The notes: generated by a model not told the origin, from the sequence alone. A DNA stretch of 64,000 nt from Marinobacterium ramblicola (GCF_019084545.1 NZ_JAHREP010000025.1:18099-82098), one strand, 5' to 3'. Positions 16,853 to 26,228 are shown, numbered from the stretch's first letter. Program-made: numbers and translations.

Positions 16853-17575
16853 ATGGAAACACTGGATCGTGAATTGGCGTTGCGTATTGCCTTGGCTGCC
16901 CGGGTATTGCCGGGCGTCGAAATCGGCGAACTCCTAGAAATTCTGCATGATCGTGTAGGCGCCCCCCTGGATGACGAAAAGCTGAAAACGGTAACGGTCA
17001 CCAACCTGAAAACTGGTATCGGCAGCCTGGATGGAGAGGAGGACGGAGAGGACATAGGCATAGGTCTTGAAAACATCAAGCTCGCCGTTCGCTACCTCTG
17101 GGGCGAGGAGTCGGATGAGGGGCTGCCGGCGATCGAGTCTTACCGGGATGGCGAGATGCCGGGCTCGGTGCGTGTGGCGGTGGCTTCAAATGTGGCCGGT
17201 CTACTCAACGGTCACTTCGGCTCCTGCCTGCGGTTCCTGGTCTACCAGCTCTCGGCTACGGAGATGCGTCTCGTCGATATCCGCTCCGCCATGGATGCCG
17301 ACAGCGCACCGGACAAAAACCAGTTCCGTGTCGACCTGATTCGTGATTGTCAGGTGCTGTTCGTGCAGACCATGGGTGGACCCGCTGCCGCCAAGGTGAT
17401 TCGCGCCGATATCTACCCGATCAAGGTGCCCGAGGTGATCGAGGCGAGCGAAAAACTGAAGGAGTTTCAGCGTGTGTTTGCAGCACCTCCGCCCTGGTTT
17501 GCCAAGATCCTTGGCTTGTCCGCCGAGGAGCGCAAGCGGTTCCGTTCAGAAACTCAAGAGCTGGAGGATGCTTAG
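16853..17575 (+). CDS. NafY/NifX-like dinitrogenase iron-molybdenum cofactor binding protein
   Basis: A 240-residue cytoplasmic protein in two parts. Residues about 3-50 resemble the NafY N-terminal domain (LALRIALAARVLPGVEIGELLEILHD). Residues about 100-220 are a NifX/NafY-type cofactor domain: VRVAVASNVAGLLNGHFGSC with the HFGSC cofactor loop, FLVYQLS, then VLFVQTMGGPAAAKVIRADIYPIKV. In diazotrophs this family carries FeMo-cofactor or its precursors to apo-nitrogenase. The ATG at 16853 has GGAG seven bases upstream; an earlier TTG is less likely. No nif gene is nearby, so it may serve nitrogenase encoded elsewhere or another metal cluster. Confidence 0.8.
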   Translation: METLDRELALRIALAARVLPGVEIGELLEILHDRVGAPLDDEKLKTVTVTNLKTGIGSLDGEEDGEDIGIGLENIKLAVRYLWGEESDEGLPAIESYRDGEMPGSVRVAVASNVAGLLNGHFGSCLRFLVYQLSATEMRLVDIRSAMDADSAPDKNQFRVDLIRDCQVLFVQTMGGPAAAKVIRADIYPIKVPEVIEASEKLKEFQRVFAAPPPWFAKILGLSAEERKRFRSETQELEDA

Positions 17576-17689
17576 CGCTAGTTTTGCACCTTAACCGTTT
17601 CGGTTGCGGTTTCGTTTGCGGGCTACACTTGAGTCATGGGAATAGTGAGTCAAGGGTAAAGCAGGCAACGCTTAGGCCGGAGGTGTGAT

Positions 17690-18013
17690 ATGGCGTTAGA
17701 CCAAATGAGCTGTGAGCCCTGCCGGGGCGGTACGCCGCCACTGACCGGAGAGCAGGCGCAAGAGTACATGTCCCAGGTGCCTAAATGGACGCTCTCAGAG
17801 GATGGCAAACGGATCAGCCGCGCTTTCAGTTTCGATAACTTTCGCGATGCGCTGAGCTTCGTTAACCGGGTAGGGGAGCTGGCCGAAGAGCAGGGGCATC
17901 ATCCCGAGATCACATTCGGTTGGGGATATGCCCGGATCGAGATCTGGACCCACAAAATTGATGGCCTGCATGAAAACGACTTTATTCTGGCGGCCAAGAT
18001 CGATCGGATTTAG
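17690..18013 (+). CDS. phhB: Pterin-4a-carbinolamine dehydratase
   Basis: A 107-residue cytoplasmic enzyme that dehydrates 4a-hydroxytetrahydropterin during cofactor recycling for aromatic amino acid hydroxylases; in bacteria without them it may act on molybdopterin or folate side products. The active-site signature is complete: EEQGHHPEITFGWGY at about residues 65-79 with the paired His, then the second His in WTHKIDGLHENDFILA. Length is normal. A bidirectional terminator follows, shared with luxS. No phenylalanine hydroxylase gene is nearby. Confidence 0.93.
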   Translation: MALDQMSCEPCRGGTPPLTGEQAQEYMSQVPKWTLSEDGKRISRAFSFDNFRDALSFVNRVGELAEEQGHHPEITFGWGYARIEIWTHKIDGLHENDFILAAKIDRI

Positions 18014-18047
18014 GGCCACCATGCTACTTGATGGTTAACAAACACGG

Positions 18048-18071
18048 AAACGCCCGCGGTTGCGGGCGTTT
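18048..18071. terminator. Bidirectional intrinsic terminator between phhB and luxS
   Basis: AAACGCCCGC and GCGGGCGTTT form a perfect 10-bp stem with a GGTT loop, ending in T-runs on both strands. It lies between two convergent genes. Confidence 0.85.
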
Positions 18072-18092
18072 CTGCAGTTGGGTGCGCGCGGC

Positions 18093-18605
18093 TTAGCTGT
18101 GCTCGCGCAGATACTCTTCGCTCAAGTACAGCTCGGTATTACTGTTGACGTCGATGCCGCGATCGAGAATGTTCTGGGCGATCTGCTTGGCTTCATTCAG
18201 TGAGTGCATGCTGTAGGTGCCGCACTGGTACTGGTTCAGCTCCGGGATATCGCCTTCGCTCGCTACATTCAACACGTCCTCCATCGACGCCTGCCAGGCG
18301 TTGACCACATCCTGCTCGCTCGGCGTTCCGATCAGGCTCATGTAGAAGCCGGTGCGGCATCCCATGGGTGAAATGTCGATGATTTCGACGCTCTCGCCGT
18401 TGAGGTGGTCGCGCATGAATCCGGCAAACAGGTGCTCGAGGGTGTGGATCCCTTTCTCGGACAGAATCTCCTGGTTGGGGAGACAGAAGCGCAGATCGAA
18501 CACGGTAATCGGGTCGCCCTTAGGCGTGTTCATCGTTTTGGCGATGCGCACGGCGGGGGCATGCATACGGGTGTGGTCGACTCTAAAACTGTCCAGGAGT
18601 GGCAT
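18093..18605 (-). CDS. luxS: S-ribosylhomocysteine lyase (autoinducer-2 synthase)
   Basis: A 170-residue metalloenzyme that splits S-ribosylhomocysteine to homocysteine and the AI-2 precursor DPD, recycling the activated methyl group. Metal ligands His54 and His58 are in GIHTLEH with catalytic Glu57; the catalytic Cys83 is in MGCRTGFY; the third ligand Cys128 is in QCGTYS. All key residues are present and the length is normal. The upstream substrate supplier, MTA/SAH nucleosidase, is encoded elsewhere in the window (50367). Its promoter shares the 240-base gap with exaC. Confidence 0.96.
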   Translation of the reverse strand: MPLLDSFRVDHTRMHAPAVRIAKTMNTPKGDPITVFDLRFCLPNQEILSEKGIHTLEHLFAGFMRDHLNGESVEIIDISPMGCRTGFYMSLIGTPSEQDVVNAWQASMEDVLNVASEGDIPELNQYQCGTYSMHSLNEAKQIAQNILDRGIDVNSNTELYLSEEYLREHS

Positions 18606-18711
18606 AGATCTTCCTTTCAGATTTGGATGAATAATTCAAAACCTGAGTATATCGCCTATCCGAGCGTTTTGCTTGGTCATAACGTCCTCGGCGTGCGAGT
18701 TGCGCAATACC

Positions 18712-18727
18712 AAAGTATCGGTTTATC
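18712..18727 (+). promoter_or_regulatory. Weak copy of the PQQ-cluster motif before exaC
   Basis: AAAGTATCGGTTTATC shares the AAAGTAYC core with the pqqA copy and AGTATCGG plus TTATC with the dehydrogenase copy. It lies 119 bases before the exaC start, about twice the distance of the better copies. Confidence 0.3.
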
Positions 18728-18846
18728 GCTGCCAAGGGACGATACCGGGCAGGGTGGTTGGCTTACTAAGATGCAATTGTCGAATAACAAATGGCTTCGC
18801 CCGCGGGGCGTAGTCTCTGGACATAAAAACAAAGAGGCTTACGACA

Positions 18847-20364
18847 ATGATCTACGCACAGCCAGGTACAGAAGGTTCAGTAGTAACTTTCCAGCAGCGC
18901 TACGGTAACTACATCGGTGGTCAATGGGTAGCGCCGGTCAAGGGGCAGTACTTCACCAACATCTCTCCGTGTACTGGCGAAGCTATCTGTGAAATTCCAC
19001 GCTCTACTGCGGAAGATATCGAGCTGGCGCTGGATGCCGCGCACAAAGCAAAAGCTGCATGGGGTAAAACCTCGGTTACCGAGCGCTCCAATATCCTGCT
19101 GAAAATCGCCGATCGCATCGACGCCAACCTGGAAAAGCTGGCCGTTGCAGAAACCTGGGATAACGGTAAGGCCGTTCGTGAAACCCTGGCTGCAGACGTG
19201 CCGCTCTCTTCCGACCATTTCCGTTACTTCGCCGGCTGCGTGCGTGCGCAGGAAGGTTCTATCGGCGAGATCGACGAAAATACCGTTGCCTACCACTTCC
19301 ACGAGCCGCTGGGCGTTGTTGGTCAGATCATTCCGTGGAACTTCCCGCTGTTGATGGCCGCATGGAAACTGGCGCCGGCACTGGCTGCAGGTAACTGCAT
19401 CGTGCTCAAGCCTGCCGAGCAGACCCCGGCTTCTATCCTGGTGCTGATGGAAGTGATCGGCGACCTGCTGCCGCCGGGCGTGCTGAACGTGGTTAACGGT
19501 TTCGGTGCTGAGGCAGGTCAGGCTTTGGCCACCAGCAAGCGTATCGCCAAGATCGCATTCACCGGTTCTACTCCGGTTGGTTCGCACATCCTCAAGTGCG
19601 CTGCCGAAAACATCATTCCGTCGACTGTCGAACTGGGCGGCAAGTCTCCGAACATCTATTTCGAAGACGTGATGGATCATGAAGACAGCTACTTGAGCAA
19701 GTGTGTTGAGGGTACCGTGCTGGCGTTCTTCAACCAGGGTGAAGTGTGCACCTGTCCGTCCCGTCTGCTGGTTCAGGAAACCATCTACGACAAGTTCATC
19801 AGCATGGTGATCGAGCGTACCCGCCAGATCAAGCGTGGTAACCCGCTGGATACCGAGACCATGGTGGGTGCCCAGGCGTCTCAGGAGCAGTATGACAAGA
19901 TCCTGGGTTACCTGGAGATCGGTCGCAACGAAGGTGCCGAGTGCCTGATCGGTGGTGCGGCCGAGCGTCTCTCCGGCTTCGACAACGGCTTCTACATCCA
20001 GCCGACTCTGCTCAAGGGCAACAACACCATGCGTGTGTTCCAGGAGGAGATCTTCGGGCCGGTCGTCGCCGTGACCACCTTCAAAGATGAAGCTGAAGCG
20101 CTGGCGATCGCCAACGATACCGAGTTCGGTCTGGGTGCCGGCGTATGGTCTCGCGATATGAACCGTGCTTACCGCATGGGTCGCGGTATCGAAGCCGGTC
20201 GTGTCTGGACCAACTGCTACCACGCTTATCCGGCTCACGCAGCCTTCGGTGGCTACAAGAAGTCTGGTGTGGGCCGCGAAACCCACAAGATGATGCTGGA
20301 TCACTATCAGCAGACCAAGAACCTGCTGGTCAGCTACAGCACCGATCCGCTGGGCTTCTTCTAA
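18847..20364 (+). CDS. exaC: NAD-dependent acetaldehyde/aldehyde dehydrogenase, ExaC type
   Basis: A 505-residue cytoplasmic enzyme that oxidises the aldehyde from the periplasmic alcohol dehydrogenase to the acid. The NAD-binding loop [10 protein letters not shown] is at 161-170, the general base Glu262 is in VELGGKSPN, and the catalytic Cys301 is in [12 protein letters not shown]. The opening ([22 protein letters not shown]) and the end ([13 protein letters not shown]) are typical of the ExaC/AldB group of about 506 residues. AGAGG precedes the ATG. Codon use is strongly biased, as in the alcohol dehydrogenase, fitting high expression. It is monocistronic, closed by several hairpins. Confidence 0.94.
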   Translation: MIYAQPGTEGSVVTFQQRYGNYIGGQWVAPVKGQYFTNISPCTGEAICEIPRSTAEDIELALDAAHKAKAAWGKTSVTERSNILLKIADRIDANLEKLAVAETWDNGKAVRETLAADVPLSSDHFRYFAGCVRAQEGSIGEIDENTVAYHFHEPLGVVGQIIPWNFPLLMAAWKLAPALAAGNCIVLKPAEQTPASILVLMEVIGDLLPPGVLNVVNGFGAEAGQALATSKRIAKIAFTGSTPVGSHILKCAAENIIPSTVELGGKSPNIYFEDVMDHEDSYLSKCVEGTVLAFFNQGEVCTCPSRLLVQETIYDKFISMVIERTRQIKRGNPLDTETMVGAQASQEQYDKILGYLEIGRNEGAECLIGGAAERLSGFDNGFYIQPTLLKGNNTMRVFQEEIFGPVVAVTTFKDEAEALAIANDTEFGLGAGVWSRDMNRAYRMGRGIEAGRVWTNCYHAYPAHAAFGGYKKSGVGRETHKMMLDHYQQTKNLLVSYSTDPLGFF

Positions 20365-20401
20365 ACCCTTCTCTGTCCGTTGTGCTTGCACAGGGAAGTG
20401 G

Positions 20402-20454
20402 CCGGGAGCTGAGCAGAGGCTCCCGGTTTCTAAGGCCTCGTCCCCCACGAGGCC
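20402..20454 (+). other. Two tandem hairpins after exaC
   Basis: CCGGGAGC with GCTCCCGG (20402-20426, followed by TTT), then GGCCTCGT with ACGAGGCC (20434-20454, CCCCC loop). They lie in the exaC 3' region ahead of the clear terminator and probably protect or help end the message. Confidence 0.6.
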
Positions 20455-20474
20455 GCCGTCACTAAGCGCACTAT

Positions 20475-20500
20475 TCGGCTCCTTCGGGGGCCGATTTTTT
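20475..20500 (+). terminator. Intrinsic terminator downstream of exaC
   Basis: TCGGCTCC, loop TTCG, GGGGCCGA, then TTTTTT: an 8-bp stem with one wobble pair and a T-run. The last base is directly followed by the dispersed repeat. Confidence 0.88.
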
Positions 20501-20550
20501 ATGTACAGGATGTACGGTATGCCGCGGGTGCAGGGATGCGCAGGAGCGGC
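20501..20550 (+). repeat. Dispersed 50-bp repeat, copy A
   Basis: Begins ATGTACAGGATGTACGGTAT and ends GCAGGAGCGGCA region. It matches the minus strand of 48360-48409 at 48 of 50 positions (differences at repeat positions 33 and 40). It starts exactly after the T-run of a terminator, as does copy B. TGTAC occurs twice at its start. Function unknown. Confidence 0.85.
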
Positions 20551-20587
20551 ACAAGCGTCGTGCTGTGGTCGAATGTGGGGAGCTGGC

Positions 20588-20833
20588 TCAATCCCGTACG
20601 CTGTTCATCAGTTCCGCGTTGGGGCAGAACCCAGGTACCTTTTCCTGCTGGTGTCCCTCGTTGAGCCAGCGTTGGCACTCCTCGCAGCTTTTGCAGTTTA
20701 AGCAGCGATAGGTGGCACTGCGAAACTGTCGTTCAAACGAGCTGTGGGGGAGCCTCGACAGGTCGGCGCCCGACGCCGCCAACATGCCGCTCATCATCTC
20801 CATGCGGTTTTCGAGAAATTGCATCAGACTCAT
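20588..20833 (-). CDS. DUF6455-family small cysteine-rich protein
   Basis: An 81-residue protein with an N-terminal amphipathic helix (LMQFLENRMEMMSGML) and a C-terminal Cys cluster, CLNCKSCEECQRWL then FCPNAEL, which resembles DUF6455, a family of unknown function; the four to five Cys could hold zinc or an Fe-S cluster. The ATG at 20833 is preferred over one 36 bases upstream because GAGGTG lies six bases before it and the upstream one has no ribosome site. It is divergent from pqqA with a common promoter region, which suggests but does not prove a link to PQQ metabolism. Confidence 0.7.
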   Translation of the reverse strand: MSLMQFLENRMEMMSGMLAASGADLSRLPHSSFERQFRSATYRCLNCKSCEECQRWLNEGHQQEKVPGFCPNAELMNSVRD

Positions 20834-20964
20834 GATCTGCACCTCTTCGATCGGATTTACCCGCATCATGCGCCAACAACTGTTTTGGGCACATGACCGG
20901 GGTCAAGTGCTCAAGAGCAAGGCTGCTCTCGGAGGGGGTACTATTTCGCGACCGATTTAGTTCC

Positions 20965-20980
20965 AAAGTACCATATGGCG
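20965..20980 (+). promoter_or_regulatory. Shared PQQ-cluster promoter motif, copy 4 (pqqA promoter)
   Basis: AAAGTACCATATGGCG, ending 59 bases before the pqqA ATG. TAAGAT at 20997 is at the matching -10 position, 16 bases after the motif. Confidence 0.55.
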
Positions 20981-21039
20981 CAAGCCGGGCGACTCCTAAG
21001 ATCAGGGTGTGTTCAACAATAACAATCGAGGAAATAGCT

Positions 21040-21111
21040 ATGTGGACCAAGCCCGCATTCACTGATCTGCGTATCGGCTTCGAAGTCACCATGTACTTCG
21101 CGAACCGTTAA
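21040..21111 (+). CDS. pqqA: PQQ precursor peptide
   Basis: A 23-residue peptide that is the substrate from which PQQ is made. It reads [20 protein letters not shown] followed by ANR; Glu15 and Tyr19, the residues joined and processed into the cofactor, are spaced E-x-x-x-Y as required. GAGGA lies seven bases before the ATG. A longer in-frame reading from 20893 is not credible because the family is always 22-29 residues. It is first in the pqq operon and separated from pqqB by hairpins, consistent with higher expression of pqqA than of the enzymes. Confidence 0.96.
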   Translation: MWTKPAFTDLRIGFEVTMYFANR

Positions 21112-21149
21112 CTTGTATTAACTTATAGAAGTTACGCGCTCCGAGTGAA

Positions 21150-21208
21150 GCTGCCGGCGTTTCGTCGGTAGCCTTCCTCCCGGCCCGGATAAGCAGCCGA
21201 CTGGCTGC
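21150..21208 (+). promoter_or_regulatory. Hairpins in the pqqA-pqqB gap
   Basis: A 10-bp stem with two wobble pairs and TTT loop (21150-21172, GCTGCCGGCG and CGTCGGTAGC) and a 6-bp stem (21193-21208, GCAGCC and GGCTGC). Neither has a T-run. They probably cause partial termination or stabilise the short pqqA message. Confidence 0.5.
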
Positions 21209-21244
21209 CTCCCCTCAATCCACTCTGGGCAAAGAAGAATAACA

Positions 21245-22165
21245 ATGAAAATACAGATTCTGGGTTCAGCCGCCGGCGGCGGTTTTCCGCAGTGGAACTG
21301 CAACTGTGACAACTGCACAGGCGTCAGGAGCGGTACCCTCAACGCCAAACCCCGTACGCAATCCTCCATCGCGGTCTCCAGTAACGGTATCGACTGGGTG
21401 CTGTTTAACGCATCCCCGGATATACGTGCCCAGCTGGCCGATTTTGCGCCGATGCAACCGGCCCGTGCCAAGCGCGATACCGGGATTGGCGCCATCGTGC
21501 TGATGGACAGCCAGATCGATCACACCACCGGCTTACTGCTGCTGCGTGAAGGTTGCCCGCTCGATGTCTGGTGTACCGATATGGTCCATCAGGACCTGAC
21601 CAGCGGCTTCCCGGTGTTCAACATGCTGGAGCACTGGAATGGTGGCCTGAATCGCAAGCGGATCCCGGTCGATGAGGTGGTGAACCGTTTCACCATCGAT
21701 TGTGCGCCGGGGCTGGAGTTTATCGCTGTGCCGCTGATCTCCAGCGCACCGCCATACTCGCCGCACCGCAACGACCCGCATCCCGGCGACAATATCGGCG
21801 TACTGATCCGCGATACCCAGAGCGGCAAATCCCTGTTCTATGCTCCCGGCCTTGGCCGGATCGAACCCCACCTGCCGGCGATGATGGCTGAGGCCGATTG
21901 CTTGCTGGTGGACGGTACCCTGTGGCGTGATGACGAGATGGCTCACAACGGCGTCGGCGACAAGCTCGGCGTTCATATGGGGCATCTGGCTCAGTCGGGC
22001 GAGGGCGGCATGATCGCCTTCCTTGATACCATAGATAAGCCTCGCAAGGTGCTGATTCACATCAACAACACCAACCCGATCCTGATCGAGGACTCGCCCG
22101 AGCGCGCGGAACTGACCGCCCACGGCATCGAGGTCTCGTATGACGGTATGAGCATAGAACTGTAG
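21245..22165 (+). CDS. pqqB: PQQ biosynthesis protein PqqB (metallo-hydrolase fold)
   Basis: A 306-residue protein of the metallo-beta-lactamase fold that acts as an iron-dependent hydroxylase on the tyrosine-derived part of the PqqA crosslink. The opening [19 protein letters not shown] is diagnostic, with a Cys-x-Cys-x-x-Cys set that binds structural zinc. Metal-site residues include [16 protein letters not shown] at about 85-100 and [13 protein letters not shown] near 241-253. Length is typical (about 303). It is 10 bases upstream of pqqC. Confidence 0.97.
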   Translation: MKIQILGSAAGGGFPQWNCNCDNCTGVRSGTLNAKPRTQSSIAVSSNGIDWVLFNASPDIRAQLADFAPMQPARAKRDTGIGAIVLMDSQIDHTTGLLLLREGCPLDVWCTDMVHQDLTSGFPVFNMLEHWNGGLNRKRIPVDEVVNRFTIDCAPGLEFIAVPLISSAPPYSPHRNDPHPGDNIGVLIRDTQSGKSLFYAPGLGRIEPHLPAMMAEADCLLVDGTLWRDDEMAHNGVGDKLGVHMGHLAQSGEGGMIAFLDTIDKPRKVLIHINNTNPILIEDSPERAELTAHGIEVSYDGMSIEL

Positions 22166-22174
22166 GAGTTTTGC

Positions 22175-22930
22175 ATGAGCACACAAGCACCGATGAGCCG
22201 CGACGAGTTCGAACAGGCGCTGCGCGCCAAGGGCGAGCTGTACCACATCTTCCACCCGTACCACGTCGATATGTACGAGGGGCGCTCCACGCCGGAGCAG
22301 ATCCGTGGTTGGGTGGCGAACCGTTTCTACTACCAGATCAATATCCCGCTCAAGGACGCCGCGATCCTGGCCAACTGCCCGGACCGAGATGTACGCCGCA
22401 AGTGGGTGCAGCGCATTCTTGACCACGACGGCTACGGCGATGCCGAGGGTGGTATCGAAGCCTGGCTGCGCCTGGGCGAGGCGGTAGGGCTGACCCGCGA
22501 GGAGATCCTGTCCCAGGAGCATGTGCTGCCGGGCGTCCGTTTCGCTGTCGATGCTTATGTCAATTTTGCCCGCCGTGCCGGTTGGGAGGAGGCCGCCAGC
22601 TCATCGCTCACCGAGCTGTTTGCGCCCACCATCCACCAGTCGCGTCTGGATACCTGGCCCAGCCACTACCCCTGGATCAAGGCCGAGGGTTACCAGTATT
22701 TTCGCAACCGACTGACCGAAGCTCGCCGCGACGTCAAACACGGGCTGGAGATCACGCTGGATTTCTACGACACCCGCGAGAAGCAGGAGCGGATGTTGGA
22801 GATCCTGCAGTTCAAGCTGGACGTGCTCTGGAGCATGCTCGATGCCATGAGCATGGCCTACGAGCTGGAGCGTCCGCCGTATCACACCGTTACCAGGGAC
22901 AAGGTCTACCATAGAGGACTGTTCCGATGA
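22175..22930 (+). CDS. pqqC: Pyrroloquinoline-quinone synthase
   Basis: A 251-residue cofactor-free oxidase that carries out the final ring closure and eight-electron oxidation to PQQ, using molecular oxygen. The helical-bundle sequence is nearly canonical: [45 protein letters not shown], and the His/Tyr/Arg active-site residues in those segments. Length is typical (about 250). Its stop overlaps the pqqD start by 4 bases. Confidence 0.97.
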   Translation: MSTQAPMSRDEFEQALRAKGELYHIFHPYHVDMYEGRSTPEQIRGWVANRFYYQINIPLKDAAILANCPDRDVRRKWVQRILDHDGYGDAEGGIEAWLRLGEAVGLTREEILSQEHVLPGVRFAVDAYVNFARRAGWEEAASSSLTELFAPTIHQSRLDTWPSHYPWIKAEGYQYFRNRLTEARRDVKHGLEITLDFYDTREKQERMLEILQFKLDVLWSMLDAMSMAYELERPPYHTVTRDKVYHRGLFR

Positions 22931-23211
22931 ACGCTGCCGTCAAAACCGATTTCCGCGTGCCCGTACTGGGTACCCTGTTTCGCTTTCAGTGGGAGCCGGC
23001 CCAGCAGGCCTACGTGCTGCTGTACCCGGAGGGAATGGTCAAGCTCAATCAGAGCGCCGGGGAGATCCTGGCGCTGGTGGATGGCCAGCGCAACGTCACC
23101 GCGATCAGCGCGGCGCTGATGGAGAAGTTTCCCGAAGCGGGGGACCTGAGCGGCGATATCCTGGAGTTTCTGGAGGTGGCCCGTGAGCAACGCTGGATCG
23201 ACTACCGCTAA
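22927..23211 (+). CDS. pqqD: PqqA-binding peptide chaperone PqqD
   Basis: A 94-residue RiPP recognition protein that binds the PqqA peptide and presents it to PqqE. Recognisable pieces are [19 protein letters not shown] at about 37-55, the strand-helix that contacts the leader, and the C-terminal winged-helix segment. Starts within the end of pqqC (ATGA) and overlaps pqqE by 29 bases, so the three are tightly coupled. Confidence 0.94.
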   Translation: MNAAVKTDFRVPVLGTLFRFQWEPAQQAYVLLYPEGMVKLNQSAGEILALVDGQRNVTAISAALMEKFPEAGDLSGDILEFLEVAREQRWIDYR

Positions 23212-24367
23212 CGCGCTTGCGCGCACCAAGACCCACGGGCAGCCGCTTTGGCTGCTCGCCGAACTGACCTACAAGTGCCCGCTGCAGTGTCCCTATTGCA
23301 GCAATCCGCTCGATTTTGCCGGTGCCGGTGAAGAACTGAGTACTGAGGAGTGGATCAGCGTATTTCGCCAGGCGCGGGAGATGGGCGCGGCGCAGCTAGG
23401 CTTTTCCGGCGGCGAGCCGCTGGTGCGCCAAGACCTGGAGCGGCTGATCGCCGAGGCGCGCAAGCTTGGCTACTACACCAACCTGATCACCTCTGGCATC
23501 GGCCTTAGCGGCGAGCGTATCGCCGCGTTTCGCGAGGCGGGACTGGACCATATCCAGGTCAGCTTCCAGGCCTCCGACGAAGAGGTCAACAACATGCTGG
23601 CCGGCTCGAAAAAGGCGTTCCAGCAGAAGCTGAAGATCGCCCGCGAAGTGAAGGCGCAGGGCTATCCGATGGTGCTCAACTTCGTCACCCACAAGCACAA
23701 TATCGATCAGATCGACCGCATCATCGAGCTGTGCGTCGAGCTGGAGGCGGACTACGTGGAGCTGGCCACCTGTCAGTACTACGGCTGGGCCTACGAGAAC
23801 CGGGAACAGCTGCTGCCGACCAAGGCGCAGCTGGAGCGTGCCGAGCGGATTACCAATGAGTATCGCGAGAAGCTGAAGGCGGAAGGTAACCCGATCCGGC
23901 TGATCTTTGTCACCCCTGACTACTACGAGGAGCGTCCGAAGAAGTGCATGAACGGCTGGGGCGAGATCTTCCTCACAGTGACGCCGGACGGAACGGCGCT
24001 GCCCTGCCACAGTGCTCGGATGCTGCCGATCGAGTTTCCGAACGTGAAGGATCAGTCGATCGACGCCATCTGGAATGAATCCAACGGCTTCAACTACTTT
24101 CGCGGCGATGAGTGGATGCAGGAGCCGTGCAGGTCCTGTGACGAGAAGGAGCAGGATCACGGCGGTTGCCGCTGCCAGGCCTACATGATGACCGGCGATA
24201 TGCATGCAGCGGATCCGGTGTGCGGCAAATCACCGGATCACGGCAAGATACTGGCGGCACGTGAGGCTGCAGAGCTAGACACCAACGGACAGCCGATCAC
24301 CTATCGCAACGAGCGAAACTCCAAAGTTTTCGCGGAAAGCTCACGTGTGTTCGCCCGCTCTGGTTGA
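23183..24367 (+). CDS. pqqE: PqqA peptide cyclase, radical SAM/SPASM enzyme
   Basis: A 394-residue enzyme that forms the Glu-Tyr carbon-carbon bond in PqqA. The radical-SAM cluster ligands are Cys32, Cys36 and Cys39 in [12 protein letters not shown]; the SAM-binding GGEP motif is in [10 protein letters not shown]; the SPASM domain carries auxiliary-cluster Cys in [32 protein letters not shown] and [10 protein letters not shown]. It begins at a GTG inside pqqD, preceded by GGAGGTGG. All known catalytic elements are present. Confidence 0.97.
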   Translation: MSNAGSTTANALARTKTHGQPLWLLAELTYKCPLQCPYCSNPLDFAGAGEELSTEEWISVFRQAREMGAAQLGFSGGEPLVRQDLERLIAEARKLGYYTNLITSGIGLSGERIAAFREAGLDHIQVSFQASDEEVNNMLAGSKKAFQQKLKIAREVKAQGYPMVLNFVTHKHNIDQIDRIIELCVELEADYVELATCQYYGWAYENREQLLPTKAQLERAERITNEYREKLKAEGNPIRLIFVTPDYYEERPKKCMNGWGEIFLTVTPDGTALPCHSARMLPIEFPNVKDQSIDAIWNESNGFNYFRGDEWMQEPCRSCDEKEQDHGGCRCQAYMMTGDMHAADPVCGKSPDHGKILAAREAAELDTNGQPITYRNERNSKVFAESSRVFARSG

Positions 24368-26228
24368 GCAACCGATCACGGCAATGGAAGCGGTCAAAGC
24401 GATCCAGGAGTATGCCGCGCTGCGTACTCGGGACGCCAGGATCTACGGGGTCAGCTTCGATAATTGCAGCGGGCAGAACCGGCTCTGCGAATTCGTGCAT
24501 GGCGAAGCGATCTCGCTGCTGGCGCCGGAGTTTAGCGTGCGCAGTCGTGTACATGAGTACGGCGGTGGCGGCTGGTGTTTTTCGCACTCCTCTGCCTTTT
24601 TCATAAACGATAGCGATCAGCAGATCTGGAGCTTGTCTCTGGAGAGTCGCGTTGTGCGCAGGCTTACCGATCTGCCGAACTGTCGCTTTGCCGACCTGCT
24701 GTTCGACCCCGACCGAGAGCGGCTGATCGCGATATCCGAAACGCACCAGCCCGATGCCGAAGAGCCGGTGAACTGCCTGGTCAGCATCACCGGTGATGGC
24801 CAGGTGCATACCCTTGCCGAAGGGGCTGATTTCTACTCCTCCCCCGTTTTAAGCCCCGACGGTTCGCAGCTGGCCTGGATCGAGTGGAATCACCCCGATC
24901 AACCCTGGATCCGCACCCGTCTCTGTCTAGCCGGGCTTGGCGAAGGCGGCCAGATAGTCGTGAGCCGCGAGGTTTCGGATTGTGAAGGGGCCTGGGCGCA
25001 GCCCAGGTTTTCCGCCGACGGTGACCTTCATGCAGTAATAGATCGCGACAGCTGGTGGCGGATCGAGCGCTTCAATGGGCGATGCTTCGAGCCGCTGTCG
25101 GGTGAACCGCCGCCGGCTACGGAGTTTACGACAGCGCCTTGGCAGTTCGGTCTCTCGACCTACGGCTGGAGCGATGACGGACAACTCTATGCCATTGGAC
25201 AACATCAGGGGTACTCAGGGCTTTTCCGTCACGATGGCGAGCGGTGGCAGCGTTTGCGCCTGGACTCCCCGGCGACTCGCCTGCACTCGTTAACACTGGC
25301 GGACGGCCAGATCTACTGCATTGCCGAATACAGCAACCGCCATGCGGCAATTCTGTGCTTGCACGGAGATGGGGTTTCGAAAACCCTGTTCTGTGACACT
25401 GTATATGGCGGCGCGGTGCCGGACTATCCGGTTACCAATCCGGAACCCTGTGCCATACCCATAGAGCAGGGGGGGACCGTACCTTACTTTCTTTACCGGC
25501 CAGCGGATTCCGGTGTTGCCCGGTTACCCTTGGTAATCTATACCCACGGCGGGCCCACGGCGGTCACTGCACCCACGCTCAAGCCCGGCATCCAGTTCTG
25601 GACCCAGCGCGGGTTTATGATCGCCGACATCAACTATCGCGGCAGCACCGGCTATGGTCGCGACTACCGTATGCAACTGCAGGGACAGTGGGGTATCGCT
25701 GATGTTCAGGATGTCGTAACGGTGGCGCAGGATCTCATCGAGCGGCAGTTGGCCGATCCCGGCGCTATCTTCATTCGCGGCAACAGCGCGGGGGGCTTTA
25801 CTACGCTATGTGCTCTGGCACAAAGCCGATTGTTTACCGCCGGGGCGAGCCTTTACGGTGTGTCAGACCCTGCTCGTCTGAACGAACTCACACATAAGTT
25901 TGAATCCCGCTATCTGCACTGGCTGATCGGCGATCCGGAACAATACCCGGAGCGTTACCGGCAACGCTCTCCGCTGCTTAATGCAGACCGGATCCGCGCG
26001 CCGGTTATCTTTTTTCAGGGCGCGAACGACAGGGTCGTGCTACCGGAACAGACACAGCGAATGGTTGAACGACTAGAAGCCAATGGTGTCCTGGTTGAGA
26101 GCCACATTTTTGAAGATGAGTCTCATGGCTTTAGAAAAGCGGAAAACCAGGCCAGGGTGCTGGAGCAGGAGCTGGCGTTCTATCTAAGTTGCATCAGTAC
26201 AGAACAGAAGGGGTGCGGCTCGGCGTGA
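24345..26228 (+). CDS. pqqH: S9 prolyl-oligopeptidase-family peptidase of the pqq operon (PqqH-like)
   Basis: A 627-residue cytoplasmic serine peptidase: an N-terminal beta-propeller (repeats such as [17 protein letters not shown]) and a C-terminal alpha/beta-hydrolase domain from about residue 385. The catalytic triad is Ser481 in RGNSAGGF, Asp562 in GANDRVV and His594 in ESHGFRK; the oxyanion stretch THGGPTAVT precedes. An equivalent gene ends the pqq operon in P. aeruginosa (pqqH). No PqqF/PqqG M16 protease is in the operon, so this enzyme may trim PqqA, though that is inference. The GTG at 24345 overlaps pqqE by 23 bases and has GGAAAG upstream; an ATG at 24384 is the alternative. Confidence 0.82.
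   Translation: MCSPALVEQPITAMEAVKAIQEYAALRTRDARIYGVSFDNCSGQNRLCEFVHGEAISLLAPEFSVRSRVHEYGGGGWCFSHSSAFFINDSDQQIWSLSLESRVVRRLTDLPNCRFADLLFDPDRERLIAISETHQPDAEEPVNCLVSITGDGQVHTLAEGADFYSSPVLSPDGSQLAWIEWNHPDQPWIRTRLCLAGLGEGGQIVVSREVSDCEGAWAQPRFSADGDLHAVIDRDSWWRIERFNGRCFEPLSGEPPPATEFTTAPWQFGLSTYGWSDDGQLYAIGQHQGYSGLFRHDGERWQRLRLDSPATRLHSLTLADGQIYCIAEYSNRHAAILCLHGDGVSKTLFCDTVYGGAVPDYPVTNPEPCAIPIEQGGTVPYFLYRPADSGVARLPLVIYTHGGPTAVTAPTLKPGIQFWTQRGFMIADINYRGSTGYGRDYRMQLQGQWGIADVQDVVTVAQDLIERQLADPGAIFIRGNSAGGFTTLCALAQSRLFTAGASLYGVSDPARLNELTHKFESRYLHWLIGDPEQYPERYRQRSPLLNADRIRAPVIFFQGANDRVVLPEQTQRMVERLEANGVLVESHIFEDESHGFRKAENQARVLEQELAFYLSCISTEQKGCGSA

Noticed and set aside
16774..16872. 32-codon frame before the NafY-like gene
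   Set aside because: It overlaps the start of the NafY-like gene, has no ribosome site and resembles no family; kept only as a note.
18877..20448. Long antisense frame (about 523 codons) opposite exaC
   Set aside because: It is the mirror of a highly biased coding sequence; the sense strand encodes a full ExaC with all catalytic residues, and the antisense protein has no recognisable domain.
20893..21111. Long version of PqqA with 72 residues
   Set aside because: PqqA family members are 22-29 residues and the ribosome site is right before the internal ATG at 21040.
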